From Acinetobacter sp. ANC 4169 (GTDB taxonomy: Bacteria; Pseudomonadota; Gammaproteobacteria; Pseudomonadales; Moraxellaceae), in assembly GCF_002135355.1 (NCBI RefSeq), contig NZ_NEGE01000015.1:37609-101608 (forward strand): 64,000 bases of DNA, written 5' to 3'. The translations under genes were made by a program, and so were the position numbers. Positions 1-8,139 of this stretch are shown here, in pieces. A model generated the notes under the pieces. That model saw nothing but the letters and a program-made list of their open reading frames with translations. It ran no database searches and had not been told where the DNA came from. Within the stretch, counting starts at the first letter, position 1. Each line of letters begins with the position of its first letter.

Positions 1-1497
1 ATTGGGGGCTATTATACCGCAGTGATCTCCCGGAATTTAGTCTTTAATATTCGTCAGGAAGTTTTTGGCAAACTGCTTAAACTTCCATCGCAATATTATC
101 TGGATAATACCAGTGGTCATATCACCGCTAAAATCATGTATAACGTGGAGCAATTAACCGCTGCTTCATCTGAATCGCTGAAAACCATTGTGCAACAAGG
201 TCTGATCACCATTGGTTTGTTAGGGTATTTATTGTATAGCAACTGGCGACTTACCCTTATTATCCTCATTTTTGCTCCGTTAATGGGGTTGCTGGTTCGT
301 AAAGCCTCAAAACGTATGCGTGAATTATCTATTCAGGTTCAGGATACCATGGGGGATGTTAACCATGTGGTGCAGGAAACGGTGAATGGTAATTTAATCG
401 TTAAGGGTTTTGGTGGACAAGACTACGAGCAGGCTCGTTTTCGCAACAATTCGCTTGAAAATTTGCGTCGTGGTCTGAAAATGGTGGTGGTACAGCAGCT
501 GAATAGTCCTGTGGTGCAATTCATTATGTCGCTGGCTATGGGGATTATCATCTGGATTGCGTTACGACCAGAAATCTTACGTGATACCAGTGCGGGTGAA
601 TTTGTTGCCTACATTACCGCAGCGGGTATGTTAAGCAAGCCGATTAAAGCTTTAACTGATGTGAATGAGAAATTACAACGCGGTATGGCGGCAGCACATT
701 CAGTTTTTGAATTGCTGGATTTGCCGGAAGAGCAAAATACAGGTACTGTCACTCAGGTACTTAAAGGTAATATTCAATTCCAGAACGCCAATTTAATTTA
801 TGCAGATGGTCATCATGCGATTCATGATTTTAATCTGGATGTTAAGGCGGGTGAAACAATTGCATTGGTGGGGCGTTCAGGCGCAGGTAAAAGCTCTCTG
901 GTCAATTTGCTGGTACGTTTTCAGGAACTGAGTTCAGGCAATATTTTTTTGGATCAGTATGCCATTCAAGAGCTGGACATTAATACTTTACGTACCCAAA
1001 TTGCCATGGTGAACCAGCAGGTGGTGTTATTTAACCGCACTGTGCGTGAAAATATCGCTTATGGACAGCTGGAGAATGCATCGGAAGCGGAAATCATTGC
1101 AGCAGCAAAAGCAGCCTATGCGCATGACTTTATTATGGCTTTACCACAAGGTTATGATACGCAATTAGGCGCACAAGGTTTAAATCTTTCAGGTGGACAG
1201 CGCCAGCGTATTGCCATTGCCCGGGCTATTCTGAAAAATGCCCCAATCCTGATTCTGGATGAAGCCACCAGTGCACTCGATAATGAATCAGAATATTTTA
1301 TCCAGAAAGCCTTTGATGCAGCCATGCAAGACCGTACCACCATTGTGATTGCACATCGTTTATCTACCATTGAAAATGCTGACCGTATTGTAGTGATGGA
1401 TAAAGGTAGAATTGTGGAGCAAGGTAATCATGCAGAATTGATTGCCAAGCAGGGTGCTTATTATCAATTACATCAGCGTAATTTCGAGGAACATTGA
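1..1497 (+). CDS. msbA: Lipid A export ATP-binding/permease protein MsbA (5' end cut off)
   Basis: ABC half-transporter that flips lipid A-core across the inner membrane. The reading frame is open from base 1, so the gene starts upstream of the window; GTG at 22 is only an internal codon. About 498 residues are visible, missing roughly the first 80-90 of a family of about 580. Several membrane-spanning stretches fill visible residues 1-230. The nucleotide-binding domain shows Walker A (GRSGAGKSS, near 290), the signature LSGGQRQR (near 395) and Walker B ILILDEATSALD (near 417-428). lpxK follows after 3 bases, the usual msbA-lpxK pairing, which supports MsbA over a generic exporter. Confidence 0.95.
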   Translation: MGGYYTAVISRNLVFNIRQEVFGKLLKLPSQYYLDNTSGHITAKIMYNVEQLTAASSESLKTIVQQGLITIGLLGYLLYSNWRLTLIILIFAPLMGLLVRKASKRMRELSIQVQDTMGDVNHVVQETVNGNLIVKGFGGQDYEQARFRNNSLENLRRGLKMVVVQQLNSPVVQFIMSLAMGIIIWIALRPEILRDTSAGEFVAYITAAGMLSKPIKALTDVNEKLQRGMAAAHSVFELLDLPEEQNTGTVTQVLKGNIQFQNANLIYADGHHAIHDFNLDVKAGETIALVGRSGAGKSSLVNLLVRFQELSSGNIFLDQYAIQELDINTLRTQIAMVNQQVVLFNRTVRENIAYGQLENASEAEIIAAAKAAYAHDFIMALPQGYDTQLGAQGLNLSGGQRQRIAIARAILKNAPILILDEATSALDNESEYFIQKAFDAAMQDRTTIVIAHRLSTIENADRIVVMDKGRIVEQGNHAELIAKQGAYYQLHQRNFEEH

Positions 1498-1500
1498 TTT

Positions 1501-2505
1501 ATGTCAGTAGCACAATTGATTCAAGATGCTTGGAATAAACAGGCCAAGTGGTTGATTGTGCTTAGACCTTTGTCATGGATTTATCGTGGTGGTTTTTTAC
1601 TGAATAAAAAACTCTACCAGCTGGGCATTAAAACCAGCTATCAATCTCCAATTCCGGTCATGGTGATTGGCAATATTACCGTTGGTGGCAGTGGTAAAAC
1701 ACCCCTGTTGATTCAACTGGTCAATTATCTGCAAACTCAAGATGTTCGCGTGGGTGTGATTAGTCGAGGTTATGGTGGAAAGGGACCATTTCCAGCTTAT
1801 GTCGATCTGGAATCTGTACCCGAAATTGTTGGAGATGAACCCTGCCTGATTGTTCAGTCTACCGGTGTACCAATGGTGGTGGGTTCAAATCGGCAACAGA
1901 GCATTGAATATTTACTGTCCAAGCATGACCTGGATTTAATTATCAGTGATGATGGTTTGCAACACTGGGCTTTAGCACGACAAATTGAATGGATTGTGCT
2001 GGACCAGAATCGTGGTCTCGGCAATCAAAAGCTATTGCCTGAAGGATATTTACGTGAACTTCCAAGCCGATTAGCAACAGCAACTGTCATTGAGCATGCC
2101 AGTCAGCCAAATTCCGAACTGAATATGCATTTGGAAGTTGCAGCACCTTATTTGCTCAATGCAATGGATGAAAGAACCTTTAATCCAGCTGATAATTTTT
2201 ATGCAGTGGTCGGTATTGGATTCCCACAGCGTTTTTATAGCACTTTAGACACCATGGGGATTCATCAATTCCAGTGTCATGAATTTCCAGATCACTATGA
2301 TTATGAAATCACCGATCTGCAATTTGAAGATAGCAATCCTATTATTACTACTGAAAAAGATGCGGTTAAACTTCTGCCATTATTAAAGCAAAATCCTGAT
2401 TTTAATCGCGAAATCTGGGTGGTTCCGGTTGAAGCCGTACTTTCACCAAAATGCTATGATGTGTTATATCAGCAATTACAGCAATTCGGTATTCAAATTT
2501 CTTAA
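1501..2505 (+). CDS. lpxK: Tetraacyldisaccharide 4'-kinase LpxK
   Basis: Phosphorylates the 4' position of the lipid A disaccharide precursor using ATP at the cytoplasmic face of the inner membrane. The 334-residue length matches the family. An N-terminal hydrophobic helix is followed by an unusual P-loop (GNITVGGSGKTP, near residue 57), then VISRGYGGK and the DDGLQH motif near 151 that is characteristic of LpxK. It begins 3 bases after the msbA stop and is followed after 12 bases by kdsB, so these three form a lipopolysaccharide operon. ATG start. Confidence 0.96.
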   Translation: MSVAQLIQDAWNKQAKWLIVLRPLSWIYRGGFLLNKKLYQLGIKTSYQSPIPVMVIGNITVGGSGKTPLLIQLVNYLQTQDVRVGVISRGYGGKGPFPAYVDLESVPEIVGDEPCLIVQSTGVPMVVGSNRQQSIEYLLSKHDLDLIISDDGLQHWALARQIEWIVLDQNRGLGNQKLLPEGYLRELPSRLATATVIEHASQPNSELNMHLEVAAPYLLNAMDERTFNPADNFYAVVGIGFPQRFYSTLDTMGIHQFQCHEFPDHYDYEITDLQFEDSNPIITTEKDAVKLLPLLKQNPDFNREIWVVPVEAVLSPKCYDVLYQQLQQFGIQIS

Positions 2506-2517
2506 GGTTCATCGTTT

Positions 2518-3279
2518 ATGAAACATATTGTTATTCCAGCGCGTTTTGCCAGTTCCCGTTTGCCGGGGAAGCCGTTATTGGAAATTCATGGTCGTGCCAT
2601 GATTTTACGTGTGGTTGATCAGGCTAAAAAAGTTGCTGGTTTTGATGATCTATGTGTAGCAACGGATGATGAGCGTATAGCAGAAGTGTGTCGAGCTGAA
2701 GGGGTGGATGTAGTGCTGACCAGTGCCGATCATCCCTCTGGCACCGACCGTTTAAGTGAAGTTGCACGCATTAAAGGCTGGGCAAGTGAAGACATTATTG
2801 TCAATGTGCAAGGGGATGAACCTTTGCTTCCGGCTCAATTGGTGCAACAGGTGGCGCAGCTTTTAGAGTCACAACCCGAATCATCGATGTCGACCTTATG
2901 TGAGCCGATTCATAGTCTGGAAGAGTTCCAGCGCGACAGTATTGTGAAAGTGGTGATGTCCAAATATAACCAGGCTTTGTATTTTAGCCGTGCGACCATT
3001 CCTTATGATCGTGATGGTGCCAAGCAAGCGGTTCATCAATTGCATCAACAGGCATACCGCCATTTGGGCTTATATGCTTATCGTGTGAATTTGTTGCAGG
3101 AATATGTGTCCTGGGATATGGGACTACTGGAAAAGCTGGAAAGCCTGGAACAGTTGCGTGTGCTGGAAAATGGGCATCGTATTGCGATTGCGGTTGCAGA
3201 AGCAAACTTGCCACCGGGTGTTGATACTCAGGAAGATCTCGATCGACTGAATCAAATGGATCTTTCTCATTTTGCTTAA
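2518..3279 (+). CDS. kdsB: 3-deoxy-manno-octulosonate cytidylyltransferase (CMP-Kdo synthetase)
   Basis: Activates Kdo with CTP to CMP-Kdo for addition to lipid A. At 253 residues it is full length. The N-terminus has the nucleotide-binding [13 protein letters not shown] motif (residues 7-19), and the conserved [10 protein letters not shown] segment lies near residue 98. The GVDTQEDL motif near the C-terminus is also typical. It lies 12 bases after lpxK and 14 bases before holB, in the same direction, and is probably part of the same transcript. Confidence 0.97.
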   Translation: MKHIVIPARFASSRLPGKPLLEIHGRAMILRVVDQAKKVAGFDDLCVATDDERIAEVCRAEGVDVVLTSADHPSGTDRLSEVARIKGWASEDIIVNVQGDEPLLPAQLVQQVAQLLESQPESSMSTLCEPIHSLEEFQRDSIVKVVMSKYNQALYFSRATIPYDRDGAKQAVHQLHQQAYRHLGLYAYRVNLLQEYVSWDMGLLEKLESLEQLRVLENGHRIAIAVAEANLPPGVDTQEDLDRLNQMDLSHFA

Positions 3280-3293
3280 CAAGAGTTGAATAC

Positions 3294-4277
3294 ATGCCCT
3301 TTGATGTCAATGCACAGATTTATCCATGGCAGCAACAGGTTTGGGATACCTTGACAGGGCGCTTTCCCAAACTGGGTCATGGTCTGCTTTTCTATGGCAA
3401 AAAAGGCTGTGGTAAGGAAGCTTTTGCACAATATTTTTTGGCCTGGGTGTTGTGTGCTAACCGGGATGTAAATAATGTACCGTGTGGTGAATGTGGCAGC
3501 TGTTTGTGGTTAAAGTCAGATACCCATCCCAACTATGTCTATATCAGCACAGATGAAGACAATAAAAAGCAAAACGCCAAAATCAAGATTGAAAAAATCC
3601 GGGATTTATTGCCCTTTGTGCAGCAAACCGTGGATGGCTGGCGCGTTATTGTGATTGAGCCAGCAGAAGCTTTAAATATCGCATCTGCCAATGCCTTGCT
3701 TAAGACTCTGGAAGAGCCGGGCGATCGGGTAGTGATTATTTTATTGGCCGCTCATTATCTAAAACTTCCTGCCACGATTCGTAGCCGGTTACAACATTTT
3801 GCACTGGACCGTATTTCTGTGGCTCAAGCGGATAGCTATCTCTCAGAGCATTTGCCGGATCATGATGCTACGCAAAAACAGTTATTGATGAATTTATCCA
3901 ATCAGATGCCATTGCAGGCCATGCAGCTGGCTGAAACTGAGTGGTTAAATAAAAGGCAAGAATTTTTAACGGACTGGCAAAAACTGGTCACACAAAAAAA
4001 TATGCCGATGGCAATTGCGACCAAGTGGAATAAAGCACTGAGTTTTGGTGACTTTGCACAAATGTTTGAATACTTGTTGTCAGATTTAATTTGTGTCAAG
4101 CTCAATCAGCAAGTTAAAAACTCGGATCTGGATTTGAGTGGATTATCAGAACAATATACTTTGGAATTTTTATTTACGGTTTATTCTGATTTGCAGCAAG
4201 CTAAACAATATATTGAGCAAAATGTCCAAAGCAATTTAGTGCTTGATCAATTGTGTATAAAACTAATGAATATTTAA
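3294..4277 (+). CDS. holB: DNA polymerase III subunit delta' (HolB)
   Basis: Clamp-loader subunit that opens and loads the beta clamp together with DnaX and delta. The 327 residues show a degenerate P-loop (GKKGCGKEA near 36), a zinc-binding cysteine set (CANRDVNNVPCGECGSC near 53-69), and the sensor region NALLKTLEEPG near 135. The SRC motif seen in DnaX is replaced here by SRLQHF, normal for delta'. The order holB-pilZ-tatD is known from Pseudomonas and supports the call. Confidence 0.93.
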   Translation: MPFDVNAQIYPWQQQVWDTLTGRFPKLGHGLLFYGKKGCGKEAFAQYFLAWVLCANRDVNNVPCGECGSCLWLKSDTHPNYVYISTDEDNKKQNAKIKIEKIRDLLPFVQQTVDGWRVIVIEPAEALNIASANALLKTLEEPGDRVVIILLAAHYLKLPATIRSRLQHFALDRISVAQADSYLSEHLPDHDATQKQLLMNLSNQMPLQAMQLAETEWLNKRQEFLTDWQKLVTQKNMPMAIATKWNKALSFGDFAQMFEYLLSDLICVKLNQQVKNSDLDLSGLSEQYTLEFLFTVYSDLQQAKQYIEQNVQSNLVLDQLCIKLMNI

Positions 4278-4297
4278 ACATTTAAAAGGGGAATCAA

Positions 4298-4639
4298 ATG
4301 CAACCACGTATGGGCGGTATTATTCAAGTCAATATCCCGGATAAAGAAACCTTGTATGCCAGTTATATGCCCTATGTTGTCGGTGGAGGATTGTTTATTC
4401 CGACCAAGCAACCGATCAAGCTGGGTGAAGAAGTCTTTGTACTGGCGACATTGCCTGAACAATCACAAAAAATTCCTTTAACCGGTAAAGTTATTTGGAT
4501 ATCGCAAAAGCAAAATGGCATCAAATTACAAGGCTTTGGTATGCAGTTGACCGGGGAAAAGGGTGTTTATTACAAATCAGAGGCTGAAAAGATACTTACA
4601 GGTATTAAGTCTGAAGGTCGAACTAGTTACACTATGTAG
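4298..4639 (+). CDS. pilZ: PilZ-domain protein, likely type IV pilus PilZ
   Basis: A 113-residue single-domain protein, the size of Pseudomonas PilZ, which is needed for type IV pilus assembly and in that subfamily does not bind c-di-GMP well. Visible here are a short hydrophilic start, the stretch YVVGGGLFIPT near 27-37 and GKVIWIS near 62; the classical RxxxR and DxSxxG c-di-GMP motifs are not evident, as expected for the pilus-specific type. It has a good ribosome site (AAAAGGGG) and sits between holB and tatD as in Pseudomonas. Function in pilus assembly is inferred from family and order. Confidence 0.85.
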   Translation: MQPRMGGIIQVNIPDKETLYASYMPYVVGGGLFIPTKQPIKLGEEVFVLATLPEQSQKIPLTGKVIWISQKQNGIKLQGFGMQLTGEKGVYYKSEAEKILTGIKSEGRTSYTM

Positions 4640-4665
4640 CTGTTTAATCGATTTAGGATCTCACC

Positions 4666-5439
4666 GTGTTTGTAGATACTCACTGCCATTTAACCTTGCT
4701 GGATTTAACGCCTTATGATGGCAATCTGGATCTGGCATTAGCTCAGGCGCGTGAAGCGGGTGTATCCAAATTCATGAGCATCTCGGTTGACCTGGATGAT
4801 CATATCGAGCTGGCTAAAATTGCCTCACGCCATGCAGATGTTGGATACAGCGTCGGTGTTCATCCCTGTGAAGATCCTGTGACCATGGCACGTGCAACCA
4901 CAGATTATCTGATTGAACTGGCGCAGCCTGAAAAAGTTTGGGCCATTGGTGAAACAGGACTGGATTATTTTCACAGTACTGATTTTATTACAGAACAAAA
5001 ACAATGTTTTGCCCGCCATATTCACGCTTCTCAGGCAGTAAAAAAACCGGTTGTGGTACATACCCGCGCAGCGAAACATGATACGGTCGATATCATCCGG
5101 GCTGAAAAATCGACCCATGGTATTTTGCATTGCTTTACTGAAGATTGGGAAACGGCTAAAGCTGTACTGGACTGTGGTTATTATGTGTCATTTTCCGGGA
5201 TTGTTTCTTTTAAAAATGCACAAGATTTGCGTGATGTGGCCAAGCAGGTTCCACTTGATCGGGTGTTGATTGAAACTGACAGCCCTTATCTGGCACCGGT
5301 GCCGTATAGAGGAAAGTCTAATGAACCAAAATACGTTCCCTATGTAGCCAAAGCCTTAAGTGATGTATATGATAAGTCCGTTGAGGAAATTGCTTTCATT
5401 ACAATGCAGAACTTTGAAAACCTCCTTAATTTAAAGTAA
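4666..5439 (+). CDS. TatD family metal-dependent deoxyribonuclease (YcfH-type)
   Basis: Amidohydrolase-fold nuclease of 257 residues, full length for the TatD family. The N-terminal metal-binding motif FVDTHCHL (residues 2-9), the GETGLDYF segment near 98, a VVVHTR strand near 130, ILHCF near 155 and the ETDSPYL motif near 204 supply the metal-binding His, Glu and Asp residues. The start is GTG at 4666, placing VDTHCHL at the very N-terminus as usual. The position after pilZ matches other gammaproteobacteria. The substrate in vivo is not settled for this branch. Confidence 0.92.
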   Translation: MFVDTHCHLTLLDLTPYDGNLDLALAQAREAGVSKFMSISVDLDDHIELAKIASRHADVGYSVGVHPCEDPVTMARATTDYLIELAQPEKVWAIGETGLDYFHSTDFITEQKQCFARHIHASQAVKKPVVVHTRAAKHDTVDIIRAEKSTHGILHCFTEDWETAKAVLDCGYYVSFSGIVSFKNAQDLRDVAKQVPLDRVLIETDSPYLAPVPYRGKSNEPKYVPYVAKALSDVYDKSVEEIAFITMQNFENLLNLK

Positions 5440-5478
5440 ATCATTTAAATTGATATAAGCGCAGAAGAGAATTACAGA

Positions 5479-6099
5479 GTGAAGATGGATCGTCAGGCTC
5501 AGTTTCGAGCAAGAGAAGCGTTAATTTTTCAGGTTGCAGAGCAACTGCTGTTAGAAAATGGCGAATCAGGGATGACGCTAGATGCGTTGGCAGCAGAACT
5601 CGATCTGGCGAAGGGAACTCTATATAAACATTTCCAAAGTAAGGATGAGCTTTACATGTTGCTCATTATTCGTAATGAGAACATGTTGCTCGAGATGATT
5701 AAAGATGCCGAGAAAGCCTTCCCGGAGCATTTGGCTTTCTTTATGCTGCACCATCTACATCATCCTGAGCGCACAGTACTGTTCCACCAAATTGAAGAAC
5801 GTCTTTCTACCACTGGTATAGGAATCAATCTTTTATTTAGCGAACTCTATCAGGTCAGAAAACAGCGTTTGCGCATTATTATCCGTATGACTGAAAGCTA
5901 TTTGGAAAGTATTCAAAGTGGCATGTCTACACGCGATTATCTGGCATCTATTTGGGCCCTAACGCATGGCGCTGCAGCTATTCTGAATTCCAGTTTTTAC
6001 CAGCGCTATTTAGGTTCACGTGACACATTACGCGTAGCTTATATTGATCAGGCCTTGGCAATGCCCAAGCAGGTCAGTTCTGCGGAACAGTTTACTTAA
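5479..6099 (+). CDS. TetR/AcrR family transcriptional regulator
   Basis: A 206-residue DNA-binding regulator. The N-terminal 50 residues form a TetR helix-turn-helix (SGMTLDALAAELDLAKGTLYKHF), and the remainder is a helical ligand-binding domain with no recognisable ligand signature. GTG at 5479 has a GAGAA ribosome site 8 bases upstream; ATG at 5485 is an alternative two codons later. It lies 10 bases upstream of gspH in the same direction, so it may be co-transcribed with the secretion genes, but nothing in the sequence proves it controls them. Confidence 0.9.
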   Translation: MKMDRQAQFRAREALIFQVAEQLLLENGESGMTLDALAAELDLAKGTLYKHFQSKDELYMLLIIRNENMLLEMIKDAEKAFPEHLAFFMLHHLHHPERTVLFHQIEERLSTTGIGINLLFSELYQVRKQRLRIIIRMTESYLESIQSGMSTRDYLASIWALTHGAAAILNSSFYQRYLGSRDTLRVAYIDQALAMPKQVSSAEQFT

Positions 6100-6108
6100 A
6101 GGTATGCC

Positions 6109-6669
6109 ATGAAACCAATCCGATCATTTTCAATTCGTGGTTTTACTTTGATCGAGTTGATGGTGGTTATCGTGATTATGGCAATCATGGCATCTTTAAT
6201 TCTGACCAATATTAACGGAGTAGACCAGCGTAAAGCGATGCAGGCACGGGAAGTGTTTATGATGGATTTACACAGGATTAACCGTGAAGCCAATGATCAG
6301 GCACGGATTTTTGCCCTGGATGTACACAGTGCCACAGATGTATCGCCGTTTCATTATGGGGTAATGGAATATTTAATCCCATCCTTGCAAAATAAACAAA
6401 ATGCTACTTTGACTGAAAATAAAAAATGGCAGAAGTATTCAGAATTTCCCGAGCGAACTTTGCCTGAGCATGTTTCATTCAGTATTACTGCCCTCGATCA
6501 TCGCCATGAAAATGCCAATAATGACGATTTGCTGAATTCCAATGCACCTAAATTGGTATGGCTGGGCAATGGCGAGGCCAAACCGGTACGGATTCAGTTT
6601 TATTTCGAGCAGCGTCCGATTGGTGAAGAAATCGAGATTGATCATCTGGGTAAAATTAATGAAAGCTAA
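6109..6669 (+). CDS. gspH: Type II secretion minor pseudopilin GspH (XcpU-like)
   Basis: A 186-residue pseudopilin of the type II secretion system. The N-terminal leader is short and basic (about 11 residues) and ends in the prepilin peptidase site RG|FTLIE, followed by a hydrophobic helix of about 20 residues. The assignment to GspH rests on order (before I, J, K) and on the globular domain being larger than GspI. Unlike the next two genes its leader contains no repeat insertion. Its stop codon overlaps the start of gspI. Confidence 0.82.
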   Translation: MKPIRSFSIRGFTLIELMVVIVIMAIMASLILTNINGVDQRKAMQAREVFMMDLHRINREANDQARIFALDVHSATDVSPFHYGVMEYLIPSLQNKQNATLTENKKWQKYSEFPERTLPEHVSFSITALDHRHENANNDDLLNSNAPKLVWLGNGEAKPVRIQFYFEQRPIGEEIEIDHLGKINES

Positions 6670-7252
6670 ATACTCAAAGCGTCACTGCACCTCAGATACA
6701 GCTTTCGGACTTTCTTGCGCGACAATGCCGCTCAGGTCGAGTGTTACTCGACTTAATCGTGTGCACTCCGAACATAGTTCGTCATCTTGCGCTCGGACGA
6801 AACGTTGTTTCGCTTATCCTCACACCTCAAGCATAGCTCTCGGTCTTGCGGCACGGTCGAGTGTTACTCGACTTAATCGTGCCTCAGGATTTACGCTATT
6901 GGAAGTCATGGTGGCTTTGGCGATTTTCGCCACTGCTGCAATTGCTTTCACCAAAGTGGCTATGCAATATACTCAAGCAACCTCGAATGCCATTTTAAGA
7001 ACCAAAGCGCAATTCGTGGCTTTGAACGAAGTGGCGATGATGGAAATTAATCAGGAATGGCTGCAAGGAACCCAATCCAAACAGGTCGCCCAGCAAGGTG
7101 AAAACTGGCAAATTGATAAAGCCGCACAATCTACAATTAGTCCCAATGTGCAACGTATAGAAGTACAGGTCAGTTTATTTAATCCTGACACGGGCAAAGT
7201 TGAGTCAGGCATTACTCATCTGGTTTTCTTTAACCATAAGGCTAAAGTTTGA
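6659..7252 (+). CDS. gspI: Type II secretion minor pseudopilin GspI with repeat-expanded leader
   Basis: The mature part starts at ASG|FTLLEVMVALAIF and matches GspI (about 120 residues; conserved NEVAMMEI-like region). The best start is ATG 6659, overlapping the gspH stop (ATGAAAGCTAA). From there the leader is 77 residues, against a usual 5-10, because about 180-200 bases of palindromic repeat (6699-6881) are inserted in frame before the peptidase site. The only in-frame ATG nearer the site is at 6725, still leaving 55 residues. The inserted peptide is rich in Arg, Ser and Cys (for example RSSVTRLNR twice). Whether the prepilin peptidase still processes it is unknown; the reading frame is intact. 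Confidence 0.85.
   Translation: MKAKYSKRHCTSDTAFGLSCATMPLRSSVTRLNRVHSEHSSSSCARTKRCFAYPHTSSIALGLAARSSVTRLNRASGFTLLEVMVALAIFATAAIAFTKVAMQYTQATSNAILRTKAQFVALNEVAMMEINQEWLQGTQSKQVAQQGENWQIDKAAQSTISPNVQRIEVQVSLFNPDTGKVESGITHLVFFNHKAKV
6699..6881 (+). repeat. In-frame tandem palindromic repeat array in gspI leader (three about 60-bp units)
   Basis: Units lie at about 6699-6761, 6762-6821 and 6822-6881. Each carries near its 3' end a perfect hairpin with a GTT loop: GTCGAGT-GTT-ACTCGAC at 6737-6753 and 6855-6871, and CGAAAC-GTT-GTTTCG at 6798-6812, followed by CTTAATC or CTTATCC. The two hairpin types align with each other, so all three look like variants of one 20-codon unit. The same units occur in gspJ (7280-7480) in the same reading frame. 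The array ends directly before CTCAGGATTTAC, the codons of the peptidase site. Confidence 0.85.
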
Positions 7253-7257
7253 TACGA

Positions 7258-8136
7258 ATGAAAAATAAAAAAAATCAAATGCTACACTCACAGCATAGCG
7301 GTTCGTCTTGCGCTCAGACAAATTGTTGTGTTGTTAATCCTGACTCCTTAAGCACAGCTTTCGGACTTTCTTGTGCGACAAAACCGCTCAGGTCAAGCAA
7401 CACTCGAATTAATCGTGCCCACTCCGAACACAGTTCTTGCTCTTGCGCTCGGACGAAACGTTGTTTCGTTAATCCTCGCTCAGGATTTACCCTGGTTGAA
7501 TTATTGGTTGCGATTGCTATATTTAGTGTGCTTTCGGCATTGGGCTGGAAAGTATTTGATTACATGGTTAAAGTCAAAGATCGTAATGCTGAACACGAAA
7601 TTAGTTTGGGGCAGCTGCAAGAGGCTTATCAGCAAATTCTGCGCGATACCGTTCAGATTGTGCCGCTCAATGCCAATATCAATAACGATATTCAGCCTGC
7701 TTTGGTCTTGCAAAATGGTCGTTTTAATTTTAGCAAGACAGGGGTGACGGATCCCTTGAATCAGGGGGTATCTCCAGATGAGCGGGTTGAATATCAATAT
7801 CGTGCCGATGAGAAAAAACTCTATCGCTTAAAATACCGTAATCTGAACAGTACCGGGCGGGATCAGCCGGAATCCAGTGTGTTGTTAAATAATGTCGACC
7901 AGTTTGAGATTGTGGTATTAAATCCGAGTGAACTCAATGCGTGGCCAGAGGGTCAGGTAGATTTAAATGATGCCATGCAAAAACAGATCTTGCCTAAAGG
8001 CATTAAAATCAAATTGACCGTAAAAGATGTGGCTTATGAGTGGGTTTTTAGTTTATTAAACACTGATTATTTAAAACAGCAAAATAGCAATCCGAATAAC
8101 AATGCAAATAGCAATACAAATAACTCTACATCATAG
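7258..8136 (+). CDS. gspJ: Type II secretion minor pseudopilin GspJ with repeat-expanded leader
   Basis: The mature protein begins at RSG|FTLVELLVAIAIF and has the GspJ length and features (FDYMVKVKDR, QEAYQQILRD, VEYQYRADEKKLYR). The ATG at 7258 is preferred; TTG at 7249, overlapping the gspI stop, would add three residues. The leader is about 76 residues, containing three tandem units of the same repeat as in gspI but in a different order and partly degenerate. No later in-frame ATG exists before the peptidase site apart from 7279. The C-terminus is Asn-rich with a repetitive NSN pattern. The frame is intact; effect on processing is unknown. Confidence 0.85.
   Translation: MKNKKNQMLHSQHSGSSCAQTNCCVVNPDSLSTAFGLSCATKPLRSSNTRINRAHSEHSSCSCARTKRCFVNPRSGFTLVELLVAIAIFSVLSALGWKVFDYMVKVKDRNAEHEISLGQLQEAYQQILRDTVQIVPLNANINNDIQPALVLQNGRFNFSKTGVTDPLNQGVSPDERVEYQYRADEKKLYRLKYRNLNSTGRDQPESSVLLNNVDQFEIVVLNPSELNAWPEGQVDLNDAMQKQILPKGIKIKLTVKDVAYEWVFSLLNTDYLKQQNSNPNNNANSNTNNSTS
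7280..7480 (+). repeat. In-frame tandem palindromic repeat array in gspJ leader (three units)
   Basis: Units at about 7280-7346, 7347-7417 and 7418-7480. The last keeps a perfect CGAAAC-GTT-GTTTCG hairpin (7454-7468) and is nearly identical to the middle unit of gspI; the first two have decayed stems (for example GTCAAGCAACACTCGA at the position of the GTCGAGT hairpin). Unit order is the mirror of gspI: B-A-B here against A-B-A there. The array again stops at GCTCAGGATTTAC, directly before the peptidase site. Confidence 0.83.
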
Positions 8137-8139
8137 GGC

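Noticed and set aside
1152..1370. Minus-strand ORF inside msbA
   Set aside because: Lies antisense to the ATPase signature region; a coding shadow without independent start signals.
6542..6658. Upstream extension of gspI to ATG 6542
   Set aside because: It lies wholly inside gspH in another frame; ATG 6659, overlapping the gspH stop, is the natural coupled start.
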